Assembly: GCA_029225065.1 (NCBI GenBank)
Contig: JAQXVT010000035.1
Span: forward strand, 62,001 to 126,000
Length of the DNA: 64,000 bases
DNA from: Lachnospiraceae bacterium
GTDB taxonomy: Bacteria > Bacillota > Clostridia > Lachnospirales > Lachnospiraceae
Reading direction: 5' to 3'
Shown here: piece by piece, positions 50,576 to 60,832 of the stretch
Layout of the letters: every line of letters begins with the position of its first letter
Position numbering within the stretch: position 1 is the first letter of the stretch
Made by a program: the position numbers and the translations under genes
The notes under the pieces: model-generated
Seen by the model: only the letters and a program-made list of their open reading frames with translations
The model's database searches: none
Told to the model about the DNA's origin: nothing

Positions 50576-53014
50576 TTGAAAATCAGATCAGGATTTCTGC
50601 TTGGTAATATATGGAATAGCGTATGGAAGCGGCCGGCTTTTTTGATCTGGGCGGTCGTGATACTTTATGCAGTTGTATGGAATTGCAGAGAGCTTCCGAA
50701 AAAGGAGGCTTTGCTTGTGCGGTCAGAATCTGCGCTGAAGGAGGCAGCGGATTCTGACCGCTGTATTATTATAGAAGGAACGATTCGAACGTGCAGCCGG
50801 ACGGAGAGCGGGGCGCGGTATACGGCAAATGAACTTGTGATCTGTGAGGACGGTCAAAGTACCTGGCAGGCAGGGAACGAAAATGGGACAGCGCAGCAGA
50901 TGATTCAGGCTGTGGATAAAACGTGTTCTGCAGATAACACAGGCAGTGAGCAGAACAATAAAACAGTTTCAGCGGCCGTGGTGATGGAACAGGAGAAAAA
51001 GGAAACGGTTACGCTTCCCAAATCACATGCTGCCTCATTTACTCTTACACGGGAAGAAGCAGTACCGAAAATCGGTGACCGCGTGCGTCTGTTGGGGGAA
51101 TTACAGCTGTTTGAACCGGCCGGAAATCCCGGGCAGTTTGATGCCAGATCGTATTATCATCGGAAAAATGTGGTCTGCCAGCTGAAAAAGCCCCGCATAC
51201 TCTGGAAAAAAAGCGGGAATGGCGGAATCCTGCGGGCATTGCAGCGGCTGCGGGGAGCGCTGGATGATTCCTGCCTGAGTATTCTGGAGGAAAAGGATGC
51301 CAGGACACTGGCGGCGCTTGTGTTCGGAGAAAAATCGTGGATGGATTCCGATGTGAAAACGCAGTATCAGGAGGGCGGAATCGCACATATTGCAAGTATC
51401 TCCGGACTTCATCTTTCGATGCTTGGAGCGGGGGTATATCAGGTGCTGCGCAGATGTATTCCGGGGATTCCTGCGGCAGCGCTGCTGTCAGGGATCATTA
51501 TGGCGGGATTTGCGGCAATGACCGGAGGCAGCGTTTCTGCGCTGCGGGCACTCCTGATGTTTGCGCTGTGGCTTGGCGCGCAGAGTTTCGGCAGAAAATA
51601 CGATGGAAAAACTGCACTTGCCTTTGCCGGGACTTTGTTATTGCTCAGGGATCCGCAGAATCTGACGGATTCTTCCTTTCTACTTTCGTTTGCAGCGATT
51701 TTCTGTCTTGCTTTTCTGATTCCGGAGCTGATTGCAGGAGTCGGAGCAGAGCAGGGGGGAAAAGCCGTGCGCGCCGTGTTGAGCGGATTTGGGATCTGGT
51801 TTGGGATGCTTCCGCTGACGCTGAGTTTCTTTTATCAGACACCGGTATACAGCATTTTTCTGAATCTGATCGTGGTGGGACTCGTGCCGGCCGTGATGGA
51901 AACAGGGATGGCAGGGTCCGCGGTCGGTCTGTTTTTTGCGGCCGGTGGAATTTTTCTTGCCGCGCCGGTTCATTACCTTTTGTGGCTATTCAACTGCTTA
52001 TGTGATTTTTCGCTGCAGCTTCCTGGTGCAGTGCAGATCTGGGGATGTCCGGCGCCGGGCACGATCGTGCTTTATTATGGAATGATACTGGCGGCTGTGT
52101 GTGCCGGGCGGCAGGTGAAAAGAAAAAGTCTGCGCCGGATTCTTTGGGGACTCTGTATCGTATTTTGCATCGCAGTTTTGCGACCGTCGCACCCAAAGCA
52201 GATGGAAATTCTGTGCATGGATGTCGGGCAGGGAGATGGGACACTGCTTCGCATGCCGGGCGGGGAAGTCTGCCTGATCGACGGCGGAAGCAGCAGTGAA
52301 AAGCAGATATGGAAGGGACTTGGCCAGACACTGCGGTACTATGGAGTGGATACGGTAGATTATGTGTTTCTCTCACATGCGGATGCGGATCATACGAATG
52401 GAATTGAGCAGTATTTACTGGAATATCAGTGTAATCTGATCGGAAAAAACAGCCATGGGATCACTCTGAAAAATCTTGTTCTTCCGCCGACTGCAAAGGA
52501 CGATGATTTTCAGAAGATCAGGAAGTTTGCAGCGTCGAATGGGATTCAGATTCTTCAGATGAAGGCAGGAAGTGAAATGTGCGGCAGCAAAGCGCAGAAC
52601 TGGAGCTTTTCCTGCCTGGCGCCGGATGTATCGGAACTTACCGGTGATAAGAATGAGGACTCAATGGTGCTGCTGTTTCGGTATGGAAAATTTCGGATGC
52701 TGTTTACAGGAGATCTGGAAGGAGCCGCAGAGAAAAAGCTTGCAGAAACATGCAGGGAAGCGCTGCGGGCAGACGTCCTGAAGGTCGGGCACCATGGCTC
52801 AAAAAATGGGAGTTCAGAAACGTTTCTAGCACGGGTCAGTCCGCGGGTATCGGTCATTTCCTGTGGTGCCGAAAACCGTTATGGCCATCCAGCCCCAGAG
52901 ACCGTCGTCCGCCTGGAAACAATCGGCAGTGAGATCCATACGACCGCAGTCGGCGGTGCCGTGCGAATCACCACGGATGGTGAGCGCTATGCAGTTACGG
53001 ATTACCGCGGATAG
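50576..53014 (+). CDS. comEC: ComEC/Rec2 family competence protein
   Basis: HIASISGLHLSMLGAGVYQVLRR (Competence domain), MDVGQGDGTLLRMPGGEVCLIDGG and LSHADADHTNG (metallo-beta-lactamase domain); TTG start 6 nt after the GerMN stop. Confidence 0.93.
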   Translation: MKIRSGFLLGNIWNSVWKRPAFLIWAVVILYAVVWNCRELPKKEALLVRSESALKEAADSDRCIIIEGTIRTCSRTESGARYTANELVICEDGQSTWQAGNENGTAQQMIQAVDKTCSADNTGSEQNNKTVSAAVVMEQEKKETVTLPKSHAASFTLTREEAVPKIGDRVRLLGELQLFEPAGNPGQFDARSYYHRKNVVCQLKKPRILWKKSGNGGILRALQRLRGALDDSCLSILEEKDARTLAALVFGEKSWMDSDVKTQYQEGGIAHIASISGLHLSMLGAGVYQVLRRCIPGIPAAALLSGIIMAGFAAMTGGSVSALRALLMFALWLGAQSFGRKYDGKTALAFAGTLLLLRDPQNLTDSSFLLSFAAIFCLAFLIPELIAGVGAEQGGKAVRAVLSGFGIWFGMLPLTLSFFYQTPVYSIFLNLIVVGLVPAVMETGMAGSAVGLFFAAGGIFLAAPVHYLLWLFNCLCDFSLQLPGAVQIWGCPAPGTIVLYYGMILAAVCAGRQVKRKSLRRILWGLCIVFCIAVLRPSHPKQMEILCMDVGQGDGTLLRMPGGEVCLIDGGSSSEKQIWKGLGQTLRYYGVDTVDYVFLSHADADHTNGIEQYLLEYQCNLIGKNSHGITLKNLVLPPTAKDDDFQKIRKFAASNGIQILQMKAGSEMCGSKAQNWSFSCLAPDVSELTGDKNEDSMVLLFRYGKFRMLFTGDLEGAAEKKLAETCREALRADVLKVGHHGSKNGSSETFLARVSPRVSVISCGAENRYGHPAPETVVRLETIGSEIHTTAVGGAVRITTDGERYAVTDYRG

Positions 53015-53180
53015 GAGAAAGCATACAGTCACAGATCACTATGAATGGGATGCACTACACGGCCGCAGATTATCGTACGAAGTAACGGATGCGGAATACC
53101 ATTATCGCTTGCCCGAAAAAAATATAAAAAATTGAAAAAAATTAGAAAAAAGATGGAAAAATGACACGAGATAAGAATAT

Positions 53181-53298
53181 AATAGAAATATAGAAGCCCC
53201 GCTTCTATATTTCTATTAACGAAAGAAAACGCAAAGCGTTTTCTTGAGTCTAAGAAATGAGAAACAAAAGTAGCGAAAGAAAAGCAAAGCATTTTTTC
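53181..53298. repeat. Stacked inverted repeats / hairpin array between comEC and dnaG
   Basis: AATAGAAATATAGAAG-CCCCG-CTTCTATATTTCTATT; GAAAACGC-AAA-GCGTTTTC; GAAAAGC-AAA-GCATTTTTTC. Confidence 0.8.
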
Positions 53299-53342
53299 AA
53301 GTCTACCTACCACTACACCTACACAGAGAGGGCCTACATTCC

Positions 53343-55115
53343 ATGTATTATTCAGATGACATTGTTGAAGAAGTCCGCGCCAGAAATGACATCGTCGACG
53401 TTATTTCCGGCTACGTAAAATTACAGCGCCGCGGCAGCTCATATTTCGGGCTCTGCCCGTTTCATAATGAAAAATCACCCTCGTTTTCCGTCAGCCCTAG
53501 CAAACAGATGTATTACTGCTTCGGCTGCGGTGCGGGCGGAAATGTATTTACATTTCTGATGGAATATGAAAATTATACGTTTCCGGAGGCACTGAAGATG
53601 CTGGCAGACCGTGCGGGCGTTTCTTTGCCGGAGGTGGAATATTCGGAGGAGGCAAAACGCCAGAGAGACCTGAAAACAGCCGTGCTGGAAGTCAATAAGA
53701 TGGCAGCAAAATATTTTTATTATCAGCTGCGTGCCCCCCAGGGGGAGAAGGCGATGGCATATTTGAAGGGAAGAGGGCTCTCCGATGAGACGATGCGCAG
53801 GTTTGGCCTTGGCTATGCGGGACCGTACAGCGATGAACTGTACCGGTATCTTAAGAAAAAAGGAATTTCCGACGAGCTGATGAAAGAATCCGGACTGATG
53901 AGCGTAAATGAGCGTCAGGGAATGTATGACAAATTCTGGAACCGGGTTATGTTTCCGATCATGGATATCAATGGAAAAGTAATCGGATTTGGCGGCAGAG
54001 TGATGGGGGACGCAAAGCCAAAGTACCTCAATTCTCCGGAAACGGTGATATTTGACAAGAGCCGGAATCTCTACGGTTTACATATTGCAAGAACATCGCG
54101 GAAAAAATATATGCTGGTGTGCGAGGGATACATGGATGTGATCTCGATGCACCAGGCCGGATTTACGAATGCAGTCGCCTCCCTTGGAACGGCGCTGACC
54201 AGTCAGCATGCGTCGCTTCTGAAACGTTATACAGACGAAGTCATTCTGACGTACGACAGCGATGAGGCCGGAATCAAGGCAGCGCTCCGGGCGATTCCGC
54301 TTCTTAAGGAGGCTGGCGTTTCCACGAAAGTGCTCCACATGAATCCGTATAAGGATCCGGATGAATTTATCAAAGCGCTCGGGACAGATGCCTTTCAGGA
54401 ACGGATCGATCAGGCGGAAAACAGCTTTCTGTTTGAACTTTCCATCCTGCAAAAAGACTATGATATGAAGGATCCGGAGTCAAAGACACGTTTCTTTCAG
54501 GCGGTGGCGGCGAAAATCGCAGAATTTGAGCTTGAGATTGAGCGCGAAAATTATATTGAGGCGGTGGCGGAGAAATACCAGATTTCCTTTGACGGAATGC
54601 GGAAAATGGTCATGAACTGCCTGATGCAGGGAGTACCGCTTCGGACAAAAGAAGCGTCATCACAGCGCCGACAGGCACGCCCGGAAAAAGAGGACGGTAT
54701 TTTAAAATCCATGCGGCTTCTTCTGACATGGCTGAGCGAGTATCCCACACTTTACAGGACGATTTCCGCCTATGTAAAGCCGGAGGATTTTACGGACGAG
54801 CTGTATCGCGAGGTAGCAGAGATGCTGTATGATCAGCTGGAAAAAGGGGAACTGAATCCGGCGCGGATTATCAATCATTTTACGGATCCGGAGCAGCAAA
54901 GAACGGTAGCGCAGATTTTTAATACGAAGGTTCGCGCGGAAAGTCAGGCAGAGCAGGAGAAAGCGATCCGCGAGAGCATTTATAAGGTCGTCAACCATGG
55001 AATCACGCAGAGGACGAGAGAGTTGGGAGCGACAACGGATATACAGGGACTGCAGAAGCTGATCGAGGCGAGAAAACGTCTGCAGGAGCTGGGACGGCTG
55101 CATATTTCCATGTAG
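53343..55115 (+). CDS. dnaG: DNA primase
   Basis: CPFHNEKSPSFSVSPSKQMYYCFGCGAGGNVFTF zinc finger; TOPRIM VCEGYMDVISMHQAG. Confidence 0.97.
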   Translation: MYYSDDIVEEVRARNDIVDVISGYVKLQRRGSSYFGLCPFHNEKSPSFSVSPSKQMYYCFGCGAGGNVFTFLMEYENYTFPEALKMLADRAGVSLPEVEYSEEAKRQRDLKTAVLEVNKMAAKYFYYQLRAPQGEKAMAYLKGRGLSDETMRRFGLGYAGPYSDELYRYLKKKGISDELMKESGLMSVNERQGMYDKFWNRVMFPIMDINGKVIGFGGRVMGDAKPKYLNSPETVIFDKSRNLYGLHIARTSRKKYMLVCEGYMDVISMHQAGFTNAVASLGTALTSQHASLLKRYTDEVILTYDSDEAGIKAALRAIPLLKEAGVSTKVLHMNPYKDPDEFIKALGTDAFQERIDQAENSFLFELSILQKDYDMKDPESKTRFFQAVAAKIAEFELEIERENYIEAVAEKYQISFDGMRKMVMNCLMQGVPLRTKEASSQRRQARPEKEDGILKSMRLLLTWLSEYPTLYRTISAYVKPEDFTDELYREVAEMLYDQLEKGELNPARIINHFTDPEQQRTVAQIFNTKVRAESQAEQEKAIRESIYKVVNHGITQRTRELGATTDIQGLQKLIEARKRLQELGRLHISM

Positions 55116-55169
55116 CAAGGAGAAACTGATACAGAAACAGAGCAGAGATTGGAAAGGCAGGTAAACTGG

Positions 55170-56291
55170 ATGGAGGTACAGGCGATAGAATTTCAAAAGA
55201 AACTGCAGGAACTGGTAGCGCTTGCGCGGACGAAGAAAAATATCCTGGAATACAAAGAGCTTCAGGACTTTTTTGAGAGCATGTCCCCCAGTGAACAGCA
55301 GTATGACCGCATTATAGAATATCTGGAACACAAGGGAATCGACGTCCTGCAAATTTCGGATACGGACGACGATGATGCTCTGCTTCTGCCGGATGATGAG
55401 GAATTTGAGGACGAGCAGGAAGAAAATCTGGACAAACTGGAGCTGAGTGTTCCGGAGGGAATCAGTACAGATGACCCGGTGCGTATGTATTTAAAGGAAA
55501 TTGGCCGCATTCCGCTTCTGACCTCGGAGGAGGAAGTAGAGCTTGCAAAACGGATGAGCGAGGGCGACGAGGAAGCAAAAAAGAAGCTTGCAGAAGCGAA
55601 TCTTCGTCTGGTGGTTAGCATTGCGAAGCGCTATGCGGGCCGCGGCATGCAGCTGCTTGATCTGATTCAGGAGGGAAATCTCGGACTGATCAAAGCTGTG
55701 GAAAAATTTGATTATACAAAGGGATATAAATTCAGCACGTATGCGACCTGGTGGATCAAGCAGGCAATCACGCGCGCAATCGCAGATCAGGCCAGAACCA
55801 TCCGCATTCCGGTGCATATGGTGGAGACCATGAACCGGGTCATCCGCACATCCCGTCAGCTTCTGCAGGAGCTTGGCCGGGAGCCGAAGCCGGAGGAAAT
55901 CGGAAAGCGTCTGGACATGCCTGCGGATAAGGTGCAGGAAATTCTGAAGATTTCGCAGGAACCGGTATCCATGGAGACACCGGTGGGCGAGGAGGATGAC
56001 AGCCATCTGGGCGATTTTATCCGGGATGACCACATTCCGGTGCCGGATGAGGCGGCTACCTTCAGCATCCTCAAGGAACAGCTTGTGGAGGTGCTGTCGA
56101 CACTGACGGACCGCGAGCAGAGAGTGCTGCGTCTGCGCTTCGGTCTGGACGACGGTCATGCCCGCACGCTGGAAGAAGTTGGAAAAGAGTTTAATGTGAC
56201 AAGAGAGCGGATCCGCCAGATCGAGGCCAAAGCTCTGCGCAAGCTGCGCCATCCGTCGAGGAGCCGGAAGCTGAAGGATTATCTGGAGTAA
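55170..56291 (+). CDS. rpoD: RNA polymerase primary sigma factor
   Basis: [60 protein letters not shown]; region 4.2 [41 protein letters not shown]. Confidence 0.98.
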   Translation: MEVQAIEFQKKLQELVALARTKKNILEYKELQDFFESMSPSEQQYDRIIEYLEHKGIDVLQISDTDDDDALLLPDDEEFEDEQEENLDKLELSVPEGISTDDPVRMYLKEIGRIPLLTSEEEVELAKRMSEGDEEAKKKLAEANLRLVVSIAKRYAGRGMQLLDLIQEGNLGLIKAVEKFDYTKGYKFSTYATWWIKQAITRAIADQARTIRIPVHMVETMNRVIRTSRQLLQELGREPKPEEIGKRLDMPADKVQEILKISQEPVSMETPVGEEDDSHLGDFIRDDHIPVPDEAATFSILKEQLVEVLSTLTDREQRVLRLRFGLDDGHARTLEEVGKEFNVTRERIRQIEAKALRKLRHPSRSRKLKDYLE

Positions 56292-56350
56292 TCTGAAACT
56301 GAAGGAAAAGGAATGGCAAGTAAAATAAGAACAGAAAGGAAACGCAGGAT

Positions 56351-57223
56351 ATGCAGTTATCAAAACGTTTGAGGGCAGTGGCCGACCTGGTGCCGGACGG
56401 CGCTGTGCTTGCGGACGTCGGAACCGACCATGCATACATACCGATTGCGCTTGTGGAGGAGGGAAAAATTCCGCAGGCACTGGCAATGGACATCAATCAG
56501 GGACCGCTTATGCGGGCAGAAGAGAATATCCAATCGCATGGGCTGAAGGAAAAAATAGAAACACGGCTTTCAGACGGTCTGGAGAAAATGAAAAAAGGAG
56601 AGGCAGATACCGTTTTGATTGCCGGAATGGGTGGTCTTTTGACGGTTCGTATCCTGAGTGCCAGAAAAGGGGTGCTGGAAAACTGCAGTACACTTGTCCT
56701 GCAGCCGCAGTCTGATCTGCCGAGTGTGCGCGGATGGCTGGCCAAGGAAGGGTATGCGATTACGGCAGAGGACCTTGTGCTTGAGGATGGAAAATATTAT
56801 CCGATGATGCGCGCACAGAAATACAGGAAGCCATCAGAGACGGAGAATCCGTGTCTGGAAGTACCGGAAAACAGTACAGAAGAAAATACAGTAGAACAAA
56901 GCCGGGGAGCGGGTGACGCAGAAAATCAGAAGCAGCAATTGAAAAACGTTGATTGTGTTTTTTTTGAAAATAAGGCAGACGGAGAGAAAGAAGAGCAGGA
57001 GCTGCGCTACGGTCCCGTGCTTCTTGAAAATAAACATCCGCTTCTGGCAGGCTATCTGGACCGTGAGGAAACACTGTATCGAAATGTACTTGTTTCGCTG
57101 GAAGGGAAAGATACAAAGGGCGCTGTGGCGAGGCGTGCAGAGGTAGAGCATGAGCTGTATTTGATAGCGGGAGCACGGGCAAGACTTTATGAAAATGCAT
57201 CAAATGGTGAGAAGGAAAATTAA
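56351..57223 (+). CDS. trmK: tRNA (adenine(22)-N1)-methyltransferase family, with disordered insertion
   Basis: LSKRLRAVADLVPDGAVLADVGTDHAYIPIALVEEGKI...LVLQPQSDLPSVRGWL. Confidence 0.88.
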   Translation: MQLSKRLRAVADLVPDGAVLADVGTDHAYIPIALVEEGKIPQALAMDINQGPLMRAEENIQSHGLKEKIETRLSDGLEKMKKGEADTVLIAGMGGLLTVRILSARKGVLENCSTLVLQPQSDLPSVRGWLAKEGYAITAEDLVLEDGKYYPMMRAQKYRKPSETENPCLEVPENSTEENTVEQSRGAGDAENQKQQLKNVDCVFFENKADGEKEEQELRYGPVLLENKHPLLAGYLDREETLYRNVLVSLEGKDTKGAVARRAEVEHELYLIAGARARLYENASNGEKEN

Positions 57224-57422
57224 AAGCGGGAGAATCGAAAGACTTAAAGAGGATATTCACAATCAGCCTCACTACTTGTAGAAACATAAAGAATTCAGGC
57301 ACATAAGGAATCTTTCCGCAAGCCCACTTCCTTGTGATATTTCATAACTGAGCAGCTGCTTTTAAATAAAGAAGAAAAATGAGTCAGGAGTAAAGATAGA
57401 AAAAGAAACGGAAGGAATTAAA

Positions 57423-58205
57423 ATGAAAGTCGAAACAATCATAAAAGAACTGGACCGGGAATTTCCACGGACGCTTGCGATGGACTGGGACAATCCGGGG
57501 CTGCAGGTTGGAAGCAGCCAGAAAGAGGTAAAAAAAGTAATGGTTGCGCTGGATGCAACCAATGAAGTGATTGAGGAATGTATCGCATGGCATGCGGATC
57601 TGCTGCTGACGCACCATCCGCTTTTGCTTTCCGGCATCCGGCAGATCAATGACGGATCAATGCATGGACGAAAAGTACTGATGCTGGCAGAGCATGGCAT
57701 CGCGCATTATGCAATGCATACGAACTACGATGTGGCAAAGATGGCGGAGCTTGCTGGTGATTTCCTGCATCTTAAAAAACAGGTGCCGTTGGAACAGACC
57801 GGCTGTGCGGACGGAGTTGCATATGGAATCGGCTGTATTGGAGAGTTTGAAGCGGAAATGACGGCACAAGAATGCTGTGCGCTGGTAAAAGAAGCATTTG
57901 CACTTCCGCAGGTAAGACTGTTTGGAGCAAAAGAGACGAAGATAAAAAAAGCAGCAGTCTGCCCTGGCTCCGGAAAGAGTATGATTAAGGAGGCGCTTGC
58001 AGGCGGAGCACAGATTTATATTACCGGAGATATCGGCCATCACGACGGACTGGATGCCATGGATCAGGGGCTTTCGATCATCGATGCGGGACATTACGGA
58101 ATCGAGCAGATCTTTATTCCACATATGGAAGCGTGGATGAAAGCGCACTTTGGAGAGTTAGAAGTAAAAAGAGCGAAACAAAGAGAGCCGTTTGAAGTGA
58201 TTTGA
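57423..58205 (+). CDS. Nif3-like dinuclear metal centre protein
   Basis: MDWDNPGLQVGSS, ADLLLTHHPLLL, YAMHTNYDV, YITGDIGHHDGLDA. Confidence 0.93.
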   Translation: MKVETIIKELDREFPRTLAMDWDNPGLQVGSSQKEVKKVMVALDATNEVIEECIAWHADLLLTHHPLLLSGIRQINDGSMHGRKVLMLAEHGIAHYAMHTNYDVAKMAELAGDFLHLKKQVPLEQTGCADGVAYGIGCIGEFEAEMTAQECCALVKEAFALPQVRLFGAKETKIKKAAVCPGSGKSMIKEALAGGAQIYITGDIGHHDGLDAMDQGLSIIDAGHYGIEQIFIPHMEAWMKAHFGELEVKRAKQREPFEVI

Positions 58206-58314
58206 CCGAGGCGAGCAAGTTGCCTGCGTCAATTGTGAAGGACGATAAGCAGTGGGCATGGGATTGCGAATATCCGCTTTGGTGAATGTGTGACGCAGAA
58301 AATGGAGGTGCGAG

Positions 58315-59985
58315 ATGGACGAATTACAGCTTATAGTGGAAATAAACGGAGAAAGACGGACGTATTCTCCGGGGACGACCTACCGGGAGATCGCAGAGGA
58401 ATATCAGAAGGATTATCCGGCAAAAATTATACTTGCAAAGGTGGACGGCAGGCTGCGGGAGCTGACGAAGAGAGCAGAGGATGGAAGCAGCGTGTCATTT
58501 GTCACGGTGAAAGACAAGGCAGGCTACAGCACGTACTGCCGAAGCGTGGAGCTGCTGATGCTCAAGGCGATCTATCACATAGTTGGGGATAATCGGAAAA
58601 TTGACCGCGTTGGCGTGCATTTTTCCGTGAGCGGCGGCTATTACTGCACGATGCAGGGAAGTGTGCCGGTGACGCAGGAGTTTCTCGATCAGGTAAAAGA
58701 GTACATGCAGCAGCTTGTGCGGGAGGCACAGCCGATCCGGAAATTTTCGATTCCGACCTATGAGGCCTGCCGTCGCTTCCGGGAATACCGGATGTATGAT
58801 AAGGAACAGCTGGTTCGTTACCGGAGAGCATCCAGAGTGAATATTTATAACCTCATGACCTTTGAGGATTATTTTTACGGCTATATGGCACCGGATACTT
58901 CATGGCTGACCTGCTTTGATCTGCGCCTTTATGAGGATGGGTTTGTACTGATTTTTCCGACACGCCAGAATCCGGATCAGCTGCCGGAATTTTTACCGAG
59001 GAAAAAAATCTGGCAGGTACAGAAGGACTCGATGGAGTGGGGAACGCGTCTTGGCATTCCGACGGTCGGTGCGCTGAACGATTACATTGTAAGAAATGAT
59101 GTAAAAACGCTGATCATGATCCAGGAGGCATTTCACGAGAAACGAATCGCAGAGATGGCAGGAGCGATCGCTGCCTCTCCGGAAAAGAAGATTGTGCTGA
59201 TCGCCGGTCCGTCTTCCTCCGGAAAGACGACCTTTTCACATCGACTTTCCACACAGCTGGCAGTGTACGGGCTGCATCCGCACCCAATTGCTGCGGATGA
59301 TTATTTTGTGGACCGGGAAAAAACGCCGAAGGATGAAGACGGAAAATACGATTTCGAGCGGATCGAGGCGATCGATACGAAGCAGCTGAATGCGGATATG
59401 TCGGCACTTCTGCGCGGGGAGACGGTAGAGCTTCCGAGTTTTAATTTCAAGACCGGAAAGCGAGAATACAAGGGACGCTTCAAAAAGCTGGAAAAAAATG
59501 ACATTCTGATTATTGAAGGAATTCACGGATTGAATGACCAGCTGACGTATGCGCTGCCGAAGGAAAGTAAATTCCGGATCTATATCAGTGCACTGACACA
59601 GCTGAATATCGATGAGCACAACCGGATTCCGACGACGGACGGACGGCTTTTGCGCCGGATCGTGCGGGATGCAAGAACACGTGGTACGTCGGCGAAGGCG
59701 ACGATCGCGATGTGGGATTCGGTGCGCCGCGGTGAGGAAAATCACATTTTCCCATATCAGGAAAATGCAGACGTGATGTTTAACTCCGCGCTGATTTATG
59801 AGCTGGCTGTGCTGAAGCAGTATGCAGAGCCGTTGCTGTTCTCGATTGAACCGGGAGAGCCGGAATACGAGGAGGCAAAGAGACTTCTGAAGTTCCTTGA
59901 TTATTTCCTGCCGATTCCAGGGGATGCGATCCCGAATAATTCACTGATCCGTGAGTTCATAGGCGGCGGATGCTTTGACCTGTGA
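58315..59985 (+). CDS. Nucleoside kinase (TGS-like N-terminus + uridine kinase-like domain)
   Basis: VLIAGPSSSGKTTFSHRLSTQL P-loop, DDYFVDREKTPKDEDGKYDFE, LIIEGIHGLND. Confidence 0.88.
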   Translation: MDELQLIVEINGERRTYSPGTTYREIAEEYQKDYPAKIILAKVDGRLRELTKRAEDGSSVSFVTVKDKAGYSTYCRSVELLMLKAIYHIVGDNRKIDRVGVHFSVSGGYYCTMQGSVPVTQEFLDQVKEYMQQLVREAQPIRKFSIPTYEACRRFREYRMYDKEQLVRYRRASRVNIYNLMTFEDYFYGYMAPDTSWLTCFDLRLYEDGFVLIFPTRQNPDQLPEFLPRKKIWQVQKDSMEWGTRLGIPTVGALNDYIVRNDVKTLIMIQEAFHEKRIAEMAGAIAASPEKKIVLIAGPSSSGKTTFSHRLSTQLAVYGLHPHPIAADDYFVDREKTPKDEDGKYDFERIEAIDTKQLNADMSALLRGETVELPSFNFKTGKREYKGRFKKLEKNDILIIEGIHGLNDQLTYALPKESKFRIYISALTQLNIDEHNRIPTTDGRLLRRIVRDARTRGTSAKATIAMWDSVRRGEENHIFPYQENADVMFNSALIYELAVLKQYAEPLLFSIEPGEPEYEEAKRLLKFLDYFLPIPGDAIPNNSLIREFIGGGCFDL

Positions 59986-60006
59986 GTCAGAGGCGGATTT
60001 TTTAAC

Positions 60007-60053
60007 CGAGTCAAGCAAGTAACGAAGCGGATTGAAACAAGTAATGTTGACTC
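60007..60053. repeat. GCGAAGCGGATT-family repeat nested in a GAGTCAA/TTGACTC palindrome
   Basis: GAGTCAAGCAAGTAACGAAGCGGATTGAAACAAGTAATGTTGACTC. Confidence 0.55.
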
Positions 60054-60111
60054 AGAAATGAAATACCTGTAACCAGCCGAAAGGTGCCGGATACAAGACG
60101 AAAGAAAAAGA

Positions 60112-60140
60112 TTTACAAATCCGTAAAATTATGATAGAAT
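60112..60140 (+). promoter_or_regulatory. rnpB promoter
   Basis: TTTACA, 17-nt spacer, TAGAAT. Confidence 0.7.
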
Positions 60141-60158
60141 GCGGTTTGCAAAAGCTGT

Positions 60159-60500
60159 AAGTAGGATAAATGGTCGCGGCTGGCAGGCCGAAAGGTGCCA
60201 GACGAGGAAAGTCCGGGCTTCACAGGGCAGGGATGCCGGATAACATCCGGTGGAGGTGACTCCAAGGACAGTGCAACAGAAATGAACCGCCGCGTTTTAC
60301 GCGGTAAGGGTGGAAGGGCAGTGTAAGAGACTACCGCCCTCCTGGTAACAGGAGGGGCATATGTAAACCCCATCCGAAGCAAGACCGCAACGAAGCATAT
60401 GGCGGCCCGTCAGCTTCAGGTAGGTTGCTTGAGCCTGCCGGCAACGGCAGGTCTGGATAGATGACCATTCACGACATAACCCGGCTTATCGTCCTGCTTG
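60159..60500 (+). ncRNA. rnpB: RNase P RNA component
   Basis: GAGGAAAGTCCGGGCT, ACAGTGCAACAGAAA, GTAAACCCCATCCGAAGCAAGACC; P1 closed by AAGTAGGA...TCCTGCTT. Confidence 0.93.
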
Positions 60501-60504
60501 CAAA

Positions 60505-60547
60505 AATGAGCTGTGCACAGAGTGTTCTGTGCGCAGCTCATTTTTTG
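60505..60547 (+). terminator. rnpB terminator
   Basis: AATGAGCTG...CAGCTCATTTTTTG stem with U-run. Confidence 0.85.
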
Positions 60548-60832
60548 TATACGCATTGCAAATCTCTTATAAGGATGCGGAGCTCATCAGGAAAAAATAT
60601 ACGTTTTTCTGGTTGCCAGTGCAGTTATAAAAATGTGTATGATAATAGTGCGCATCTGTACAGATCGTTCTTAGAAAAGTTTTAAGAAAAGCACAGAGAA
60701 ACCATTCTAGGATTTTGGAAGACGCTATGTTATAATAGCACCAGAAAAAGAGCAGTCGATCTGTCAAAATGACAGAGGACAGAGCGGCTGTCAGAGTGTG
60801 TTTGAATGCAGGTTGCGAAGCGACTGCGTTCA

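Noticed and set aside
53181-53330. Possible CRISPR array upstream of dnaG
   Set aside because: Only two imperfect units with hairpins and no spacer architecture or cas genes.
55491-56486. 331-aa minus-strand ORF opposite rpoD
   Set aside because: Antisense to highly conserved sigma factor coding sequence.
14855-59985. Two uridine-kinase-like genes as a nucleotide-based defence pair
   Set aside because: They are 43 kb apart, in unrelated housekeeping contexts, and match standard Udk and TGS-nucleoside kinase families.
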